Positions 1 through 7,803 of a stretch of 64,000 nucleotides of DNA are shown piece after piece (position 1 is the first letter of the stretch; every line of letters begins with the position of its first letter). Both the position numbers and the translations under genes were made by a program. The DNA lies in assembly GCF_002077155.1 (NCBI RefSeq), contig NZ_CP015027.1:2644501-2708500 (forward strand). Direction: 5' to 3'. Under the pieces are notes generated by a model that was not told the origin of the DNA, ran no database searches, and saw only the letters and a program-made list of their open reading frames with translations. This DNA comes from Sporosarcina sp. P33 (GTDB lineage Bacteria > Bacillota > Bacilli > Bacillales_A > Planococcaceae).

Positions 1-1
1 G

Positions 2-886
2 GGCCGTACACACCTGCAAGACGCGGTTCCCATCCGTCTAGGGCAAGAATTCGAAGCCTATGCCATGGTACTGCGCCGTGATATCGAACGTATTCGTGTG
101 TCACGCGTCTATTTGTATGAAATCAACATGGGAGCAACGGCAGTAGGAACAGGCTTGAACGCGGATCCGCTGTACATCGAAAAAGTAGCAAGCTATCTTT
201 CTGAAAACAGCGGTTTCCAATTAAAATCGTCCACACATCTCGTTGACGCTACACAAAACACAGACTCCTACGTTCAAGTATCCGCTGCGCTGCGCGGCAC
301 GATGCTGAACCAGTCTAAAATTTGTAATGACCTGCGCCTGATGGCATCGGGTCCGCGCACAGGATTGTCGGAGATTTCATTGCCTGCAAGACAGCCGGGA
401 TCATCCATCATGCCAGGGAAAGTGAACCCGGTAATGGCGGAAGTGATGAACCAAGTATCGTTCCAAGTAGTCGGCAACGATATGACCATCGCACTCGCAT
501 CAGAAGCAGGACAGTTCGAGCTCAACGTCATGGAGCCGGTGCTAGTGTTTAACTTGCTGCAGTCATTAAAAATCATGACAAACGTCTTCGGCGCATTCCG
601 CGATTATTGCCTAGACGGCATAAAGGCGAACGTGGAGCACTTGGAAGAATACGTGGAAAAGAGTATCGGCGTCATCACGGCGATCAACCCGCACGTAGGT
701 TATGAAGTAGCATCACAAATCGCAAAAGAAGCACTGCTGTCGAACAAATCAATCCGTGAACTGTGCATCGAGAAAAAAGTACTGACAAAAGAAGAACTCG
801 ACCAGATCCTGCACCCATTCGAGATGACGAAACCTGGAATTTCTGGGAAAGAGCTGTTGAAGAAGAAGATTATTCTTTCTAAATAA
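2..886 (+). CDS. aspA: Aspartate ammonia-lyase (aspartase), 5' end cut off by the window
   Basis: Catalyses reversible deamination of L-aspartate to fumarate and ammonia in the cytoplasm. The reading frame is already open at base 2 and encodes the family stretch GRTHLQDAVPIRLGQEF before the first ATG at 65, so the gene starts upstream of the window and about 294 C-terminal residues are visible. The superfamily signature GSSIMPGKVNP, which carries the catalytic-loop serine, lies at 398-430. The HLQDAVPIRLGQE wording and the C-terminal sequence fit aspartase better than fumarase class II; B. subtilis calls its aspartase ansB. No ansA-type asparaginase gene is visible because upstream sequence is missing. 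The stop is followed directly by a GC-rich intergenic repeat rather than a clear terminator. Confidence 0.93.
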   Translation, partial: GRTHLQDAVPIRLGQEFEAYAMVLRRDIERIRVSRVYLYEINMGATAVGTGLNADPLYIEKVASYLSENSGFQLKSSTHLVDATQNTDSYVQVSAALRGTMLNQSKICNDLRLMASGPRTGLSEISLPARQPGSSIMPGKVNPVMAEVMNQVSFQVVGNDMTIALASEAGQFELNVMEPVLVFNLLQSLKIMTNVFGAFRDYCLDGIKANVEHLEEYVEKSIGVITAINPHVGYEVASQIAKEALLSNKSIRELCIEKKVLTKEELDQILHPFEMTKPGISGKELLKKKIILSK

Positions 887-911
887 GTGAGTGAGGCTGG
901 AGTTTGGCTAG

Positions 912-1092
912 TGGTTTGGGGAATGGGGCTCCAGACGGGACGCTTTCCTGCGGGCATGGCTTGAGCCAAGCGAACAGCGAAGTGTTCGCTTTGACGTATT
1001 TTTGCGTACTTTGCAGAAATTAAGGCATCTGCCCAGGGTCTCAAGATCACGCTGATTCCCCAGAAGTCGCCCGTCTTCCGCCCCATTCCCTA
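912..1092. repeat. GC-rich intergenic palindromic repeat, copy A
   Basis: Member of a repeat family seen about twelve times here. Its outer ends are complementary (GGGGAATGGGG against CCCCATTCCC) and it holds the inner inverted pair around the GCGTACTTTGCAGAAATTAA segment. It closely matches copy E at 3788-3952 in inverted orientation. Open frames crossing it on either strand differ between copies and look non-coding. Confidence 0.8.
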
Positions 1093-1199
1093 CGGGGGTA
1101 GTTGACGTCAAATGGAGAATATATTGGAATTTTCCGGCCGTTAGTTTTCAAACTGGTTTAAAGTCGATATGCTGCACTTGATAATCTGCTATCCAGTTG

Positions 1200-1325
1200 A
1201 TTGGAGTGGAGGGTGGCGACTCGGGGAGGATCAGCCCGACAGGTGAGACAACTAAGAGAGCGAAGCGAACAGTTGGCTCAGCGCGGGCCCTCCCGAACGC
1301 GTCCGCCCGCAACGGAAATCAACGG
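1200..1325. repeat. GC-rich intergenic palindromic repeat, copy B
   Basis: Contains the family core GGAGGATCAGCCCGACAGG and the matching distal box GCGGGCCCTCCCGAACGCG. It sits directly upstream of comFB, oriented opposite to copies C and D. No gene is apparent between aspA and comFB apart from copies A and B. Confidence 0.8.
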
Positions 1326-1401
1326 CGTCTGATACACTCTCTACCTATTCCAAGTCTCCAATCCTTACACCCTGCGCAACAACGCAAAGGAGTTACCAAT
1401 C

Positions 1402-1692
1402 ATGAAAGTGCATAATATTATGGAAATCGTAGTCCGTGACGTGATTACCAAATATAAAAACGAACTCAACATGCCGTGTACATGCGAACAATGCCTGAAC
1501 GACGTACTCGCCATGACGCTGAACAACGTCAAACCGCAATACGTCGTCCACGAATCCAACAGCGCCTACGTCCGCGCAGCCCACGAAGCCGACCGGCAAG
1601 GCGCAACCGCCATCTTGACCAAGGTCGCCTGGGCAGCAGGGGAAGTAGGAAAAAATCCGCGCTGTGACAACATGAAAAACCCTTCCGAATAA
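1402..1692 (+). CDS. comFB: ComFB-family late competence protein
   Basis: A 96-residue cytoplasmic protein of the ComFB family, matching the B. subtilis protein (98 residues) in length. It shows the family's N-terminal MEIVVRDVI segment and clustered cysteines (CTCEQC at about residues 26-31 and one in the C-terminal tail) that fit a metal site. AAGGAGTT precedes the ATG by about 8 bp. In B. subtilis comFB sits between comFA and comFC; here it is a monocistronic gene about 3.3 kb upstream of them. Some ComFB-domain proteins have been linked to cyclic dinucleotide binding, but the role in competence is not settled. A terminator hairpin overlaps the stop codon. Confidence 0.88.
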   Translation: MKVHNIMEIVVRDVITKYKNELNMPCTCEQCLNDVLAMTLNNVKPQYVVHESNSAYVRAAHEADRQGATAILTKVAWAAGEVGKNPRCDNMKNPSE

Positions 1693-1707
1693 TCACGGAA
1701 GGGTTTT
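1678..1707 (+). terminator. Rho-independent terminator of comFB
   Basis: The stem ACCCTTCCG / CGGAAGGGT with an 8-nt loop is followed by TTTT. The comFB stop codon lies in the loop. An A-run on the 5' side lets it also work for the opposite strand. Confidence 0.8.
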
Positions 1708-1737
1708 CGTTTATTTCAATAATGAAACTAACCATGT

Positions 1738-2282
1738 CAAGCGCTCATAAAACCCCCGCAAGCGCTCATACCTCTCTGGCAACCGCTCATAGATTCCTCC
1801 AAGCGCTCATACCAAGCCGCTGACCGCTCTTAGATCTCTTCAAGCGCTCAATCAAGGCAGCCAACCGCTCATAACGCACTCCGAAAAAACTTATTACCTC
1901 TTAAACACAGGCTTCCGCATTCATGTGCGCATGAATCATGTCAAGCGCTCATAAAACCCCGGCAAGCGCTCATACCTCTCCGTCAACCGCTCATAGATTC
2001 CGGCAAGCGCTCATACCGAGCCGCTGACCGCTCTTAGATTTCTTCAAGCGCTCAATCAAGGCAGCCAACCGCTCATAACGCACTCCGAAAACATTTATTT
2101 CCTCTTAAACATAGGCTTCCGCATTCATGTGCGCGTGAATTCTGTCTGGCGCTCATAAAACCCCGGCAAGCGCTCATACCTCTCCGTCATTCGCTCATAG
2201 ATTCCGCCAAGCGCTCATAACAAGCCGCTGACCGCTCTTAAATTTCTTCAAGCGCTCAATCAAGGCAGCCAACCGCTCATAA
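1738..2282. repeat. Phased CGCTCATA array 1 (about 21 units in three 204-bp higher-order copies)
   Basis: A 9-mer of the form SCGCTCATA (variants CTCTTA, CTCAAT) recurs every 20-21 bp, with variable 11-12 nt spacers. Seven units plus a spacer form a higher-order unit: the same GCGCTCATAAAACCCC block starts at 1741, 1945 and 2149, exactly 204 bp apart. Each of the first two higher-order units also carries a copy of the 3' end of the neighbouring enoyl-CoA hydratase gene (1891-1917 and 2095-2121). The repeat is too short and the spacers too repetitive for a CRISPR. A second array lies at 50031-51080. Confidence 0.9.
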
Positions 2283-2300
2283 CGCAAAACGACCCAACAC

Positions 2301-3077
2301 CTATTTCCCCTTAAACACAGGCTTCCGCTTCTCCGAAAAAGCAATCAGCGCTTCCACGCGGTCCTCCGTCGGCAGCGTCATCTCATACGCCTTCCGCTCA
2401 ATCGCAAGCCCGGTCTGCAAATCCGCCATCATCCCTTGCTTAATCGCAAACTTCGCCTGTTGAACCGCAACCGGTCCGTTGGCAAGCAATGAATCCAAAA
2501 ACTTGGACACCGTGTCCTCGAGTGACGCAAGCGGAACAGTTTGTGTCACGAGGCCAATACGCAGCGCTTCATCCGCTGCAATTCGCCGCGCCGTCAAAAT
2601 CAGCTCCATCGCTTTTGCTTCACCAATTAAACGGGGCAGCCGCTGCGTTCCGCCGGCCCCGGGAATAATCGCGAGTCCCGTTTCCGTCAGTCCCATCACC
2701 GCGCTGTCTGCGGCAATACGGAAATCACAAGCGAGCGCGAGTTCCATGCCTCCGCCAAAAGCAAAGCCGTTGATGGCAGCAATCGTCGGCTGCGGCAATT
2801 GGTCGATCATCGTGAAGACATCGCCAATTTTATTCAGGTTTCGCCGCACTTGTGCTTCGGTCAGTGTCTTCCGTTCTTTCAAGTCGGCTCCGACGCTAAA
2901 CGCCCGGTCGCCGCTTCCTAAAAACACAACAGCACGCACTTCGGGATCGATCCGGATGCCTTCTACCACTTGCCCGAGCTCGAGCAGCATTTGGAAGTTA
3001 AACGCGTTCATCGACTCAGGCCGGTTCAGCATCACATAAGCTACCGAGTCCCGCTGTTCATACGTAATCTCCTGCAT
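2301..3077 (-). CDS. Enoyl-CoA hydratase/isomerase (crotonase) family protein
   Basis: A 258-residue crotonase-fold enzyme, expected to add water across 2-enoyl-CoA in fatty acid or branched-chain amino acid degradation. Both catalytic glutamates of true hydratases are present: one in GGGMELALACDF and one in TETGLAIIPGAGGTQRLPR. The oxyanion-hole segments (FSVGADLKE and NGFAFGGG) are intact. The start is placed at the ATG at 3077, because AAGGAGG lies 9 nt upstream; a TTG at 3083 is too close to it. The gene is alone, convergent with comFB, and followed by array 1, which contains partial copies of its own tail. It resembles B. subtilis YngF/liuC-type enzymes, but the substrate cannot be read from sequence. 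Confidence 0.9.
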   Translation of the reverse strand: MQEITYEQRDSVAYVMLNRPESMNAFNFQMLLELGQVVEGIRIDPEVRAVVFLGSGDRAFSVGADLKERKTLTEAQVRRNLNKIGDVFTMIDQLPQPTIAAINGFAFGGGMELALACDFRIAADSAVMGLTETGLAIIPGAGGTQRLPRLIGEAKAMELILTARRIAADEALRIGLVTQTVPLASLEDTVSKFLDSLLANGPVAVQQAKFAIKQGMMADLQTGLAIERKAYEMTLPTEDRVEALIAFSEKRKPVFKGK

Positions 3078-3178
3078 AATCAAACGCCTCCTTGAAATGT
3101 ATGGTCTATCTATACGATAGCATGAAAGTGAATGTTCTGTAAGTTTGAAAGTGGATAGGCTTCAATTGGCTAGTGGGT

Positions 3179-3306
3179 GGGGATTGGGGCTTCAGCCGGT
3201 ACGCTTTCCGGGGGGGGCCGCGGCGAGCCAACTGTCGCTGCACTCCTTAGTTGTCTCGCCTGTCGGGCTGATCCTCCCGGAGTCGACCGGCTTCCGCCCC
3301 AATCCC
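3179..3306. repeat. GC-rich intergenic palindromic repeat, copy C
   Basis: 128 bp starting GGGGATTGGGGC and ending GCCCCAATCCC, with nested complementary blocks, so the single strand could fold into one long imperfect hairpin. It is nearly identical to copy D, 314 bp downstream. Confidence 0.88.
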
Positions 3307-3492
3307 TTACGTGTTGCCGGTTCTGTGCTTGTGGTTGGAGTGCATCTTGGAATGGGGGAGTTGAGCCATAACGTTCATACTTATCTGCAAGAATAGTCTT
3401 ATTGAATAAACTCTCATTAGAAAATGGAGGTACGCGGGACAGTTTGGTAGTTTTGAAGAGTGTAAATGGATAGGCTTCAATTGGTTAGTGGG

Positions 3493-3620
3493 TGGGGATT
3501 GGGGCTCCAGCCGGTACGCTTTCCGGAGGGCCCGCGGCGAGCCAACTGTCGCTGTGCTCCTTAGTTGTCTCGCCTGTCGGGCTGATCCTCCCGGAGTCGA
3601 CCGGCTTCCGCCCCAATCCC
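3493..3620. repeat. GC-rich intergenic palindromic repeat, copy D
   Basis: Same length and orientation as copy C. The identity extends into both flanks (for example GGATAGGCTTCAATTGG before and TTACGTGTTGCCGGTTCTGT after), so a segment of roughly 200 bp has been tandemly duplicated. Confidence 0.88.
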
Positions 3621-3787
3621 TTACGTGTTGCCGGTTCTGTACCTGTTGTTGGGGTGCATCGTAGCAGTTCTGAGTGAACACATCACTTTTTATTAAGTAG
3701 TTTCAAAATGTACTTGCTGGGTCAATAAGTAAATCTAGATTCCAACACTAGCTTCAATGAACAACAAAAACTGCCACCACTCACCCC

Positions 3788-3952
3788 GTAGGATTGGAGC
3801 GGCGGGCGGCGACTCCCGCGGGAATAGCATGAGCTTGAGACCCTGGACAGGTGCCTTAATTTCTGCAAAGTACGCAGAAATACGGCAAAGCGAACACTTC
3901 GCTGTTCGCTTGGCTCAAGGCCACGCCCATGGGAAAGCGTCCGTCCAGAGAG
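3788..3952. repeat. GC-rich intergenic palindromic repeat, copy E
   Basis: The longer subtype, inverted relative to copy A. The shared inner part includes AATTTCTGCAAAGTACGCAG. Together with C and D it fills 3084-4124; I see no credible gene in that interval. Confidence 0.8.
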
Positions 3953-4124
3953 AAAGCTGTAACGAAGAACGGCTTTTGCGAGCATAAGCGAAGCGTTGGG
4001 AGCACATCTTTGCATTAATCCTCACCCCAATACAAATTCAGCCTCTCAAGTTCCTCTCTATCCCCCCTTCACAGATGCCAACTCAACGAATTTCAGGTAG
4101 AATAAATGACAGGAGTTGATCATA

Positions 4125-4973
4125 TTGAAAACAGCGATTGTGACAGATACTACGGCGTATGTGCCGGATGATATAAAAGCAGAACTGGGGATTCGCACTA
4201 TCCCGCTGCTCGTGACCATCGACGGCAAAGAATTCAAAGAAGACGCCGACATCACGACTGAAGCATTTTATGAGCTGGTGCGCGGCAAAGGCCCGCTGCC
4301 GAAAACGTCGCAGCCCGCGATCGGTGACTTTGAAGCCTTGTACAGCGAACTCGCGAAAGACTACGACGCTGTCATTTCCATCCACCTCTCGAGCGGCATC
4401 AGCGGCACCTATATGGGCGCGCGCCAGGCCGGTGAGCTCGTGCCGGAAATTGAAGTGCTGACGTTTGATTCGGAAATATCTGCCTATCCCCAAGGTTTTT
4501 TCGCGATTCGCGCAGCGCAGCTGGCAAAAGAGGGTGTACAACCGCATGCGATTATAGAAGAACTGGAAGAAATGAAACAAACGATGCGTGCGTACTTTAT
4601 GGTGGACGACCTGTCGCATCTTCAGCGCGGCGGCAGACTGTCCGGTGCACAGGCGCTCGTCGGCGGACTGCTGCAAGTGAAACCCATTTTGCATTTTGAA
4701 GACAAAGTCATCGTCCCGTTTGAAAAAATCCGCACGACGAAAAAAGCGATGAAACGAATCGCGGATCTGCTTGCTGAAGACGCAAAGAACCAATTGCTCG
4801 ACGCAGTGATCATCCATGCGAACCGTTATGAAGAAGCAATAGCATGGAAGAATATATTAGAAGAAAAACATCCGAACGTCGATTTCACGGTCAGCCACTT
4901 TGGCCCGGTCATCGGCACCCATCTTGGCGAAGGGGCCATGGGACTCGGCTGGGTGAAACGGCGCGGAACCTGA
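4125..4973 (+). CDS. degV: DegV family fatty-acid-binding protein
   Basis: A 282-residue protein of the DegV family. Members bind a fatty acid between two domains and, in Gram-positives, can present it to the FakA kinase. Visible family features are the N-terminal KTAIVTDTTA, the KTSQPA segment near residue 60, SSGISGTY near 90 and GRLSGAQALVGGLLQVKPI in the C-terminal domain. The start is a TTG at 4125, nine bases after AGGAG; the upstream in-frame TTG at 4116 directly abuts it. It is followed after 14 bp by comFA, the B. subtilis order (yviA/degV before comFA), so it probably heads the competence-flagella operon. Confidence 0.92.
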   Translation: MKTAIVTDTTAYVPDDIKAELGIRTIPLLVTIDGKEFKEDADITTEAFYELVRGKGPLPKTSQPAIGDFEALYSELAKDYDAVISIHLSSGISGTYMGARQAGELVPEIEVLTFDSEISAYPQGFFAIRAAQLAKEGVQPHAIIEELEEMKQTMRAYFMVDDLSHLQRGGRLSGAQALVGGLLQVKPILHFEDKVIVPFEKIRTTKKAMKRIADLLAEDAKNQLLDAVIIHANRYEEAIAWKNILEEKHPNVDFTVSHFGPVIGTHLGEGAMGLGWVKRRGT

Positions 4974-4987
4974 ACAGGAGGAACTGT

Positions 4988-6358
4988 ATGGCCGAACGAG
5001 CAACACTCAAGCAATTCCTGGCAGGGCGCATCTGGCTGCGTCATCTGCTGCCATTTCCCGCTGACCTCGTAGACGAAGCAATCAGCCGGGGAGAGATCCA
5101 TGTGCAACAAGGCGTGCAAAAGAAAAAGGTCTGGCACGGCACCCGCTACACATGTCAGCGCTGTCATAATGAAAATTCGGCGCGCTTTACGGTGTTTGAG
5201 TGCGCACAATGCGAATCAGCATGTGCGTACTGCAGAAATTGTCTCAACATGGGGAGGGTGTCGTGCTGTTCCGAACTGGTGACGTGGACAGGCACGCCGC
5301 CCTTATTTCCGGCTGTGCACTGCATGAACTGGCAAGGCAATCTGACGCCTTCCCAGCAAAAAGCAGCGAATGAACTGCTTGAGAGCACGAAACAAGGGGT
5401 CTCGCATTTGCTTTACGCCGTCTGCGGTTCAGGCAAGACAGAAATGCTGTTTCAGCCGATTCACTATTTATTGAATAAAGGCAGACGGGTTTGTCTCGCA
5501 GCACCGCGTGTGGACGTTATTCTCGAACTGCTGCCCCGTCTGACCGCGGCATTTCCTGACACATGCACAGAAGCCCTATACGGCGGCGCGGATGTGGAAC
5601 ATGTTGACGCGCAGCTGATCCTTGCGACGACTCATCAGCTCTACCGTTTCCACGAAGCATTCGACGCGGTTTTCGTCGACGAAGCCGATGCATTTCCGTA
5701 TACTGCGGATGAAACATTGCAGCAGGCCGTGCGAAAAGCCGCGAAACCAAATGCACCGATCCACTTCGTCACAGCCACTCCATCCAGCAGACTGCTCGCC
5801 ATGAATAAAAAACAGGGCAATATTTCTATCCTCGCGAGACGCTATCACGGCCAGCCGTTACCCGTACCGCGAAACGCTGCGCTGTGGAATTACGAACGGC
5901 AGCTGAAAAAGAAGCGCATTCCGAAGAAACTGCTCGACTGGACGAAAGAATGCCTCGAACAGCAGCTGCCGTTTCTTATTTTCTTTCATCAAATCGAACT
6001 GATGGAACTGGCAGAGCCGCTGTTTCAGCAGCTCGACGAACGGATCTGTGCAGTTCACGCGGAACACGCGGACAGGAAAGAGCGGGTGCAGCTGCTCAGG
6101 CAAAAAGAAATTCCAGGACTGCTGACGACAACGATTCTTGAGCGCGGCATTACGATTCCGAACGTGCAAGTGGCGGTCGTTGGAGCTGAACAAACGATCT
6201 TCAATAAAGGGGCACTTATTCAAATCGGCGGACGGGTCGGCCGTTCGGTGCCTCATACATCAGGCGACTTCGTACTTTTTCATCAAGGCATTACAAGCGC
6301 GATGGATGAAGCGAAACGGGAAATCCGCAAGCTGAACCAGACGGAGGTGCCGCAGTGA
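4988..6358 (+). CDS. comFA: Late competence DEAD-box ATPase ComFA
   Basis: A 456-residue superfamily-2 ATPase that powers single-stranded DNA import during transformation at the inner face of the membrane. Near residues 56-90 there are clustered cysteines (CQRC, CAQC, CAYCRNC, then a CC pair) typical of the ComFA zinc finger. The Walker A motif VCGSGKTE is at 145-152, the DEAD box at 231-234, a TATP motif III follows, and the C-terminal lobe has the ERGITIPN and QIGGRVGRS motifs V and VI. The ATG at 4988 is preceded by AGGAGG. The stop overlaps the comFC start (GTGA), which implies translational coupling. Confidence 0.96.
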   Translation: MAERATLKQFLAGRIWLRHLLPFPADLVDEAISRGEIHVQQGVQKKKVWHGTRYTCQRCHNENSARFTVFECAQCESACAYCRNCLNMGRVSCCSELVTWTGTPPLFPAVHCMNWQGNLTPSQQKAANELLESTKQGVSHLLYAVCGSGKTEMLFQPIHYLLNKGRRVCLAAPRVDVILELLPRLTAAFPDTCTEALYGGADVEHVDAQLILATTHQLYRFHEAFDAVFVDEADAFPYTADETLQQAVRKAAKPNAPIHFVTATPSSRLLAMNKKQGNISILARRYHGQPLPVPRNAALWNYERQLKKKRIPKKLLDWTKECLEQQLPFLIFFHQIELMELAEPLFQQLDERICAVHAEHADRKERVQLLRQKEIPGLLTTTILERGITIPNVQVAVVGAEQTIFNKGALIQIGGRVGRSVPHTSGDFVLFHQGITSAMDEAKREIRKLNQTEVPQ

Positions 6359-6969
6359 ATTGCTTACTCTGCGACAAGCCTCTCGACAACGTGCCGACGT
6401 GGCAGCAGTTTCTCGGCATTCAAAAAGACGCTTCTGCCTGTCCAAGCTGTCTGAAACGATTTGAACGAATTGACAGCATGGCGCAAGATGAATGGCTTGA
6501 TTCTGTTCATTCGCTGTATGCATATAATGAAGCAGCAAGAGATTACCTGCATCAGTTCAAGTTCATGCAAGACATTGCGCTCGCCGACATTTTCGCACAG
6601 CCATTGCGCCATGTGCTGAATCATCCGAAAAAAGTTATTGTGCCGATTCCGATGCATGCCGCGAATAAAAAGAAACGCACCTTTTCCCAAGTGGATGCAT
6701 TGCTCCGCGCAGCGAACATCCCGTATCAGACACTGCTGGAAAAAACGACAGAATCGGTAATGGGTGAAAAAACGCGGAGTGAACGTCTCGCGATGACTGA
6801 ACTATTCACGGCGACAGCCGATATACCAAGTAATGAGGCAGTATACGTGCTGGTTGATGATATTTATACGACTGGTACGACATTGCGTCACGCAGCACAG
6901 GCACTGAAACAGCGGGGCGTACGCCAGGTGGGAGCTGTGACGTTATTCAGACCTATAAGAGAGAAGTGA
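6355..6969 (+). CDS. comFC: ComF family protein ComFC
   Basis: A 204-residue late competence protein with an N-terminal CxxC/CxxC zinc ribbon (CLLCDK and CPSCLKRF) and a phosphoribosyltransferase-type fold. The PRPP-loop motif VLVDDIYTTGTTL is at about 165-177. It cooperates with ComFA in uptake of transforming DNA. It starts at a GTG inside the last comFA codons, with GGAGGT six bases upstream, and ends 4 bp before yvyF. Confidence 0.94.
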   Translation: MNCLLCDKPLDNVPTWQQFLGIQKDASACPSCLKRFERIDSMAQDEWLDSVHSLYAYNEAARDYLHQFKFMQDIALADIFAQPLRHVLNHPKKVIVPIPMHAANKKKRTFSQVDALLRAANIPYQTLLEKTTESVMGEKTRSERLAMTELFTATADIPSNEAVYVLVDDIYTTGTTLRHAAQALKQRGVRQVGAVTLFRPIREK

Positions 6970-6973
6970 TAAA

Positions 6974-7390
6974 ATGGCGGAAGCAAGAAATTGTCCGGCT
7001 TGCGGCAAAATATTTAATTACACAGGTTTACGGGACGTATGCGGCGCATGTGCGCAGGCCGAAGAGGATATGTATGAAACGGTCTACCGGTTTTTGCGCA
7101 AACGGGAAAACCGTGCGGCGAATATCGACCGCATCGTCGAAGTAACGGGAGTGACGCAAGAGTTGCTGCATCGCTGGGTACGTAAAGGAAGACTGCAGCC
7201 GGCACTGTTCCCGAACCTCGGCTATCCATGCGACAAATGCGGCGCGTTAACATCCAGCGGGAAAATTTGTGCAAAATGTACAGAAGAAATCCAGCAGGAC
7301 TTGCGCACATTTGATGCAGCGGCGGAATTGCGCGAGGCGATTGAGGCTAAAGACAAAGCAACGTACTACACACAAAAACGCGAACGATGA
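6974..7390 (+). CDS. yvyF: Flagellar operon protein YvyF (TIGR03826 type)
   Basis: A 138-residue cysteine-rich protein with two zinc-ribbon-like CxxC pairs at the N-terminus (CPACGK, CGAC) and two near residues 79-96 (CDKCG, CAKC). Between them is a MerR/HTH-like segment, VEVTGVTQELLHRWVRKGRL. Its place between comFC and flgM is conserved in Bacillales, and the B. subtilis counterpart is YvyF. Its biochemical role is unclear; the HTH-plus-zinc-ribbon make-up suggests a regulatory protein. It probably shares the comF transcript and is followed by a strong terminator that separates it from the SigD-driven flgM operon. Confidence 0.9.
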   Translation: MAEARNCPACGKIFNYTGLRDVCGACAQAEEDMYETVYRFLRKRENRAANIDRIVEVTGVTQELLHRWVRKGRLQPALFPNLGYPCDKCGALTSSGKICAKCTEEIQQDLRTFDAAAELREAIEAKDKATYYTQKRER

Positions 7391-7402
7391 ACCAATGGGG
7401 AA

Positions 7403-7429
7403 ACGAGCAGTTCGTCCTGCTCGTTTTTT
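7403..7429 (+). terminator. Terminator after yvyF
   Basis: ACGAGCAG / CTGCTCGT is an 8-bp perfect stem with a 6-nt loop followed by T6. It separates the comF operon from flgM. Confidence 0.9.
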
Positions 7430-7443
7430 CGTCCAAAAGGCTC

Positions 7444-7470
7444 TAAATATTACGTGAAATCTGCCGACAT
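7444..7470 (+). promoter_or_regulatory. SigD promoter of the flgM operon
   Basis: TAAA, exactly 15 bp, then GCCGACAT: seven of eight bases of the SigD -10 consensus GCCGATAT at the preferred spacing. It lies 49 bp upstream of the flgM start. Confidence 0.88.
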
Positions 7471-7518
7471 AAAGAGTAGTACCTAAAATAGAATGTATGT
7501 ATGAAAGGAGCGAGACGT

Positions 7519-7785
7519 ATGAAGATCGATGGAGTAAAACCGCAGGCAATCAACCCATACCGCAATCAGCAGCTGAAAACAGAGCAGACTAAACAGGCGT
7601 CACAAGTACAAACGGATAGGCTCGAGATTTCTTCAGAAGCAAAAAAATTATCCAAGGCTTCACCGATTGAAACGGCCAGACAACAGCGCGTTCAGGAATT
7701 GAAGTCACAAGTACAGTCTGGAGAATACCAGGTCGATGCGAACAAACTCGCTTCGAGTATGCTGTCGTATTTCAATAAGAACTAA
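7519..7785 (+). CDS. flgM: Anti-sigma-D factor FlgM
   Basis: An 88-residue FlgM, the same length as in B. subtilis. It holds SigD inactive until the hook-basal body is complete. It shows an unstructured polar N-terminal half and the C-terminal SigD-binding helices (ETARQQRVQELKSQVQSGEY, then VDANKLASSMLSYF). The ATG at 7519 is chosen because GGAGCGAG lies just upstream; an earlier in-frame ATG at 7501 overlaps that site. It leads the flgM-flgN-flgK-flgL operon behind its own SigD promoter, so it is autoregulated through SigD. Confidence 0.94.
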   Translation: MKIDGVKPQAINPYRNQQLKTEQTKQASQVQTDRLEISSEAKKLSKASPIETARQQRVQELKSQVQSGEYQVDANKLASSMLSYFNKN

Positions 7786-7803
7786 CAGAAAGTAGGAATA
7801 CAC

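Noticed and set aside
65..886. aspA start at the ATG at 65
   Set aside because: The frame is open to base 2 and the upstream codons encode conserved aspartase sequence, so 65 is internal.
1738..2282. CRISPR array
   Set aside because: Repeat is only about 9 bp, period 20-21 bp, and spacers are themselves repeated in 204-bp blocks. There is no cas gene or leader.
4083..4817. 244-codon minus-strand frame
   Set aside because: Lies opposite degV, which has clear family motifs and a ribosome site; no recognisable protein on the minus strand.
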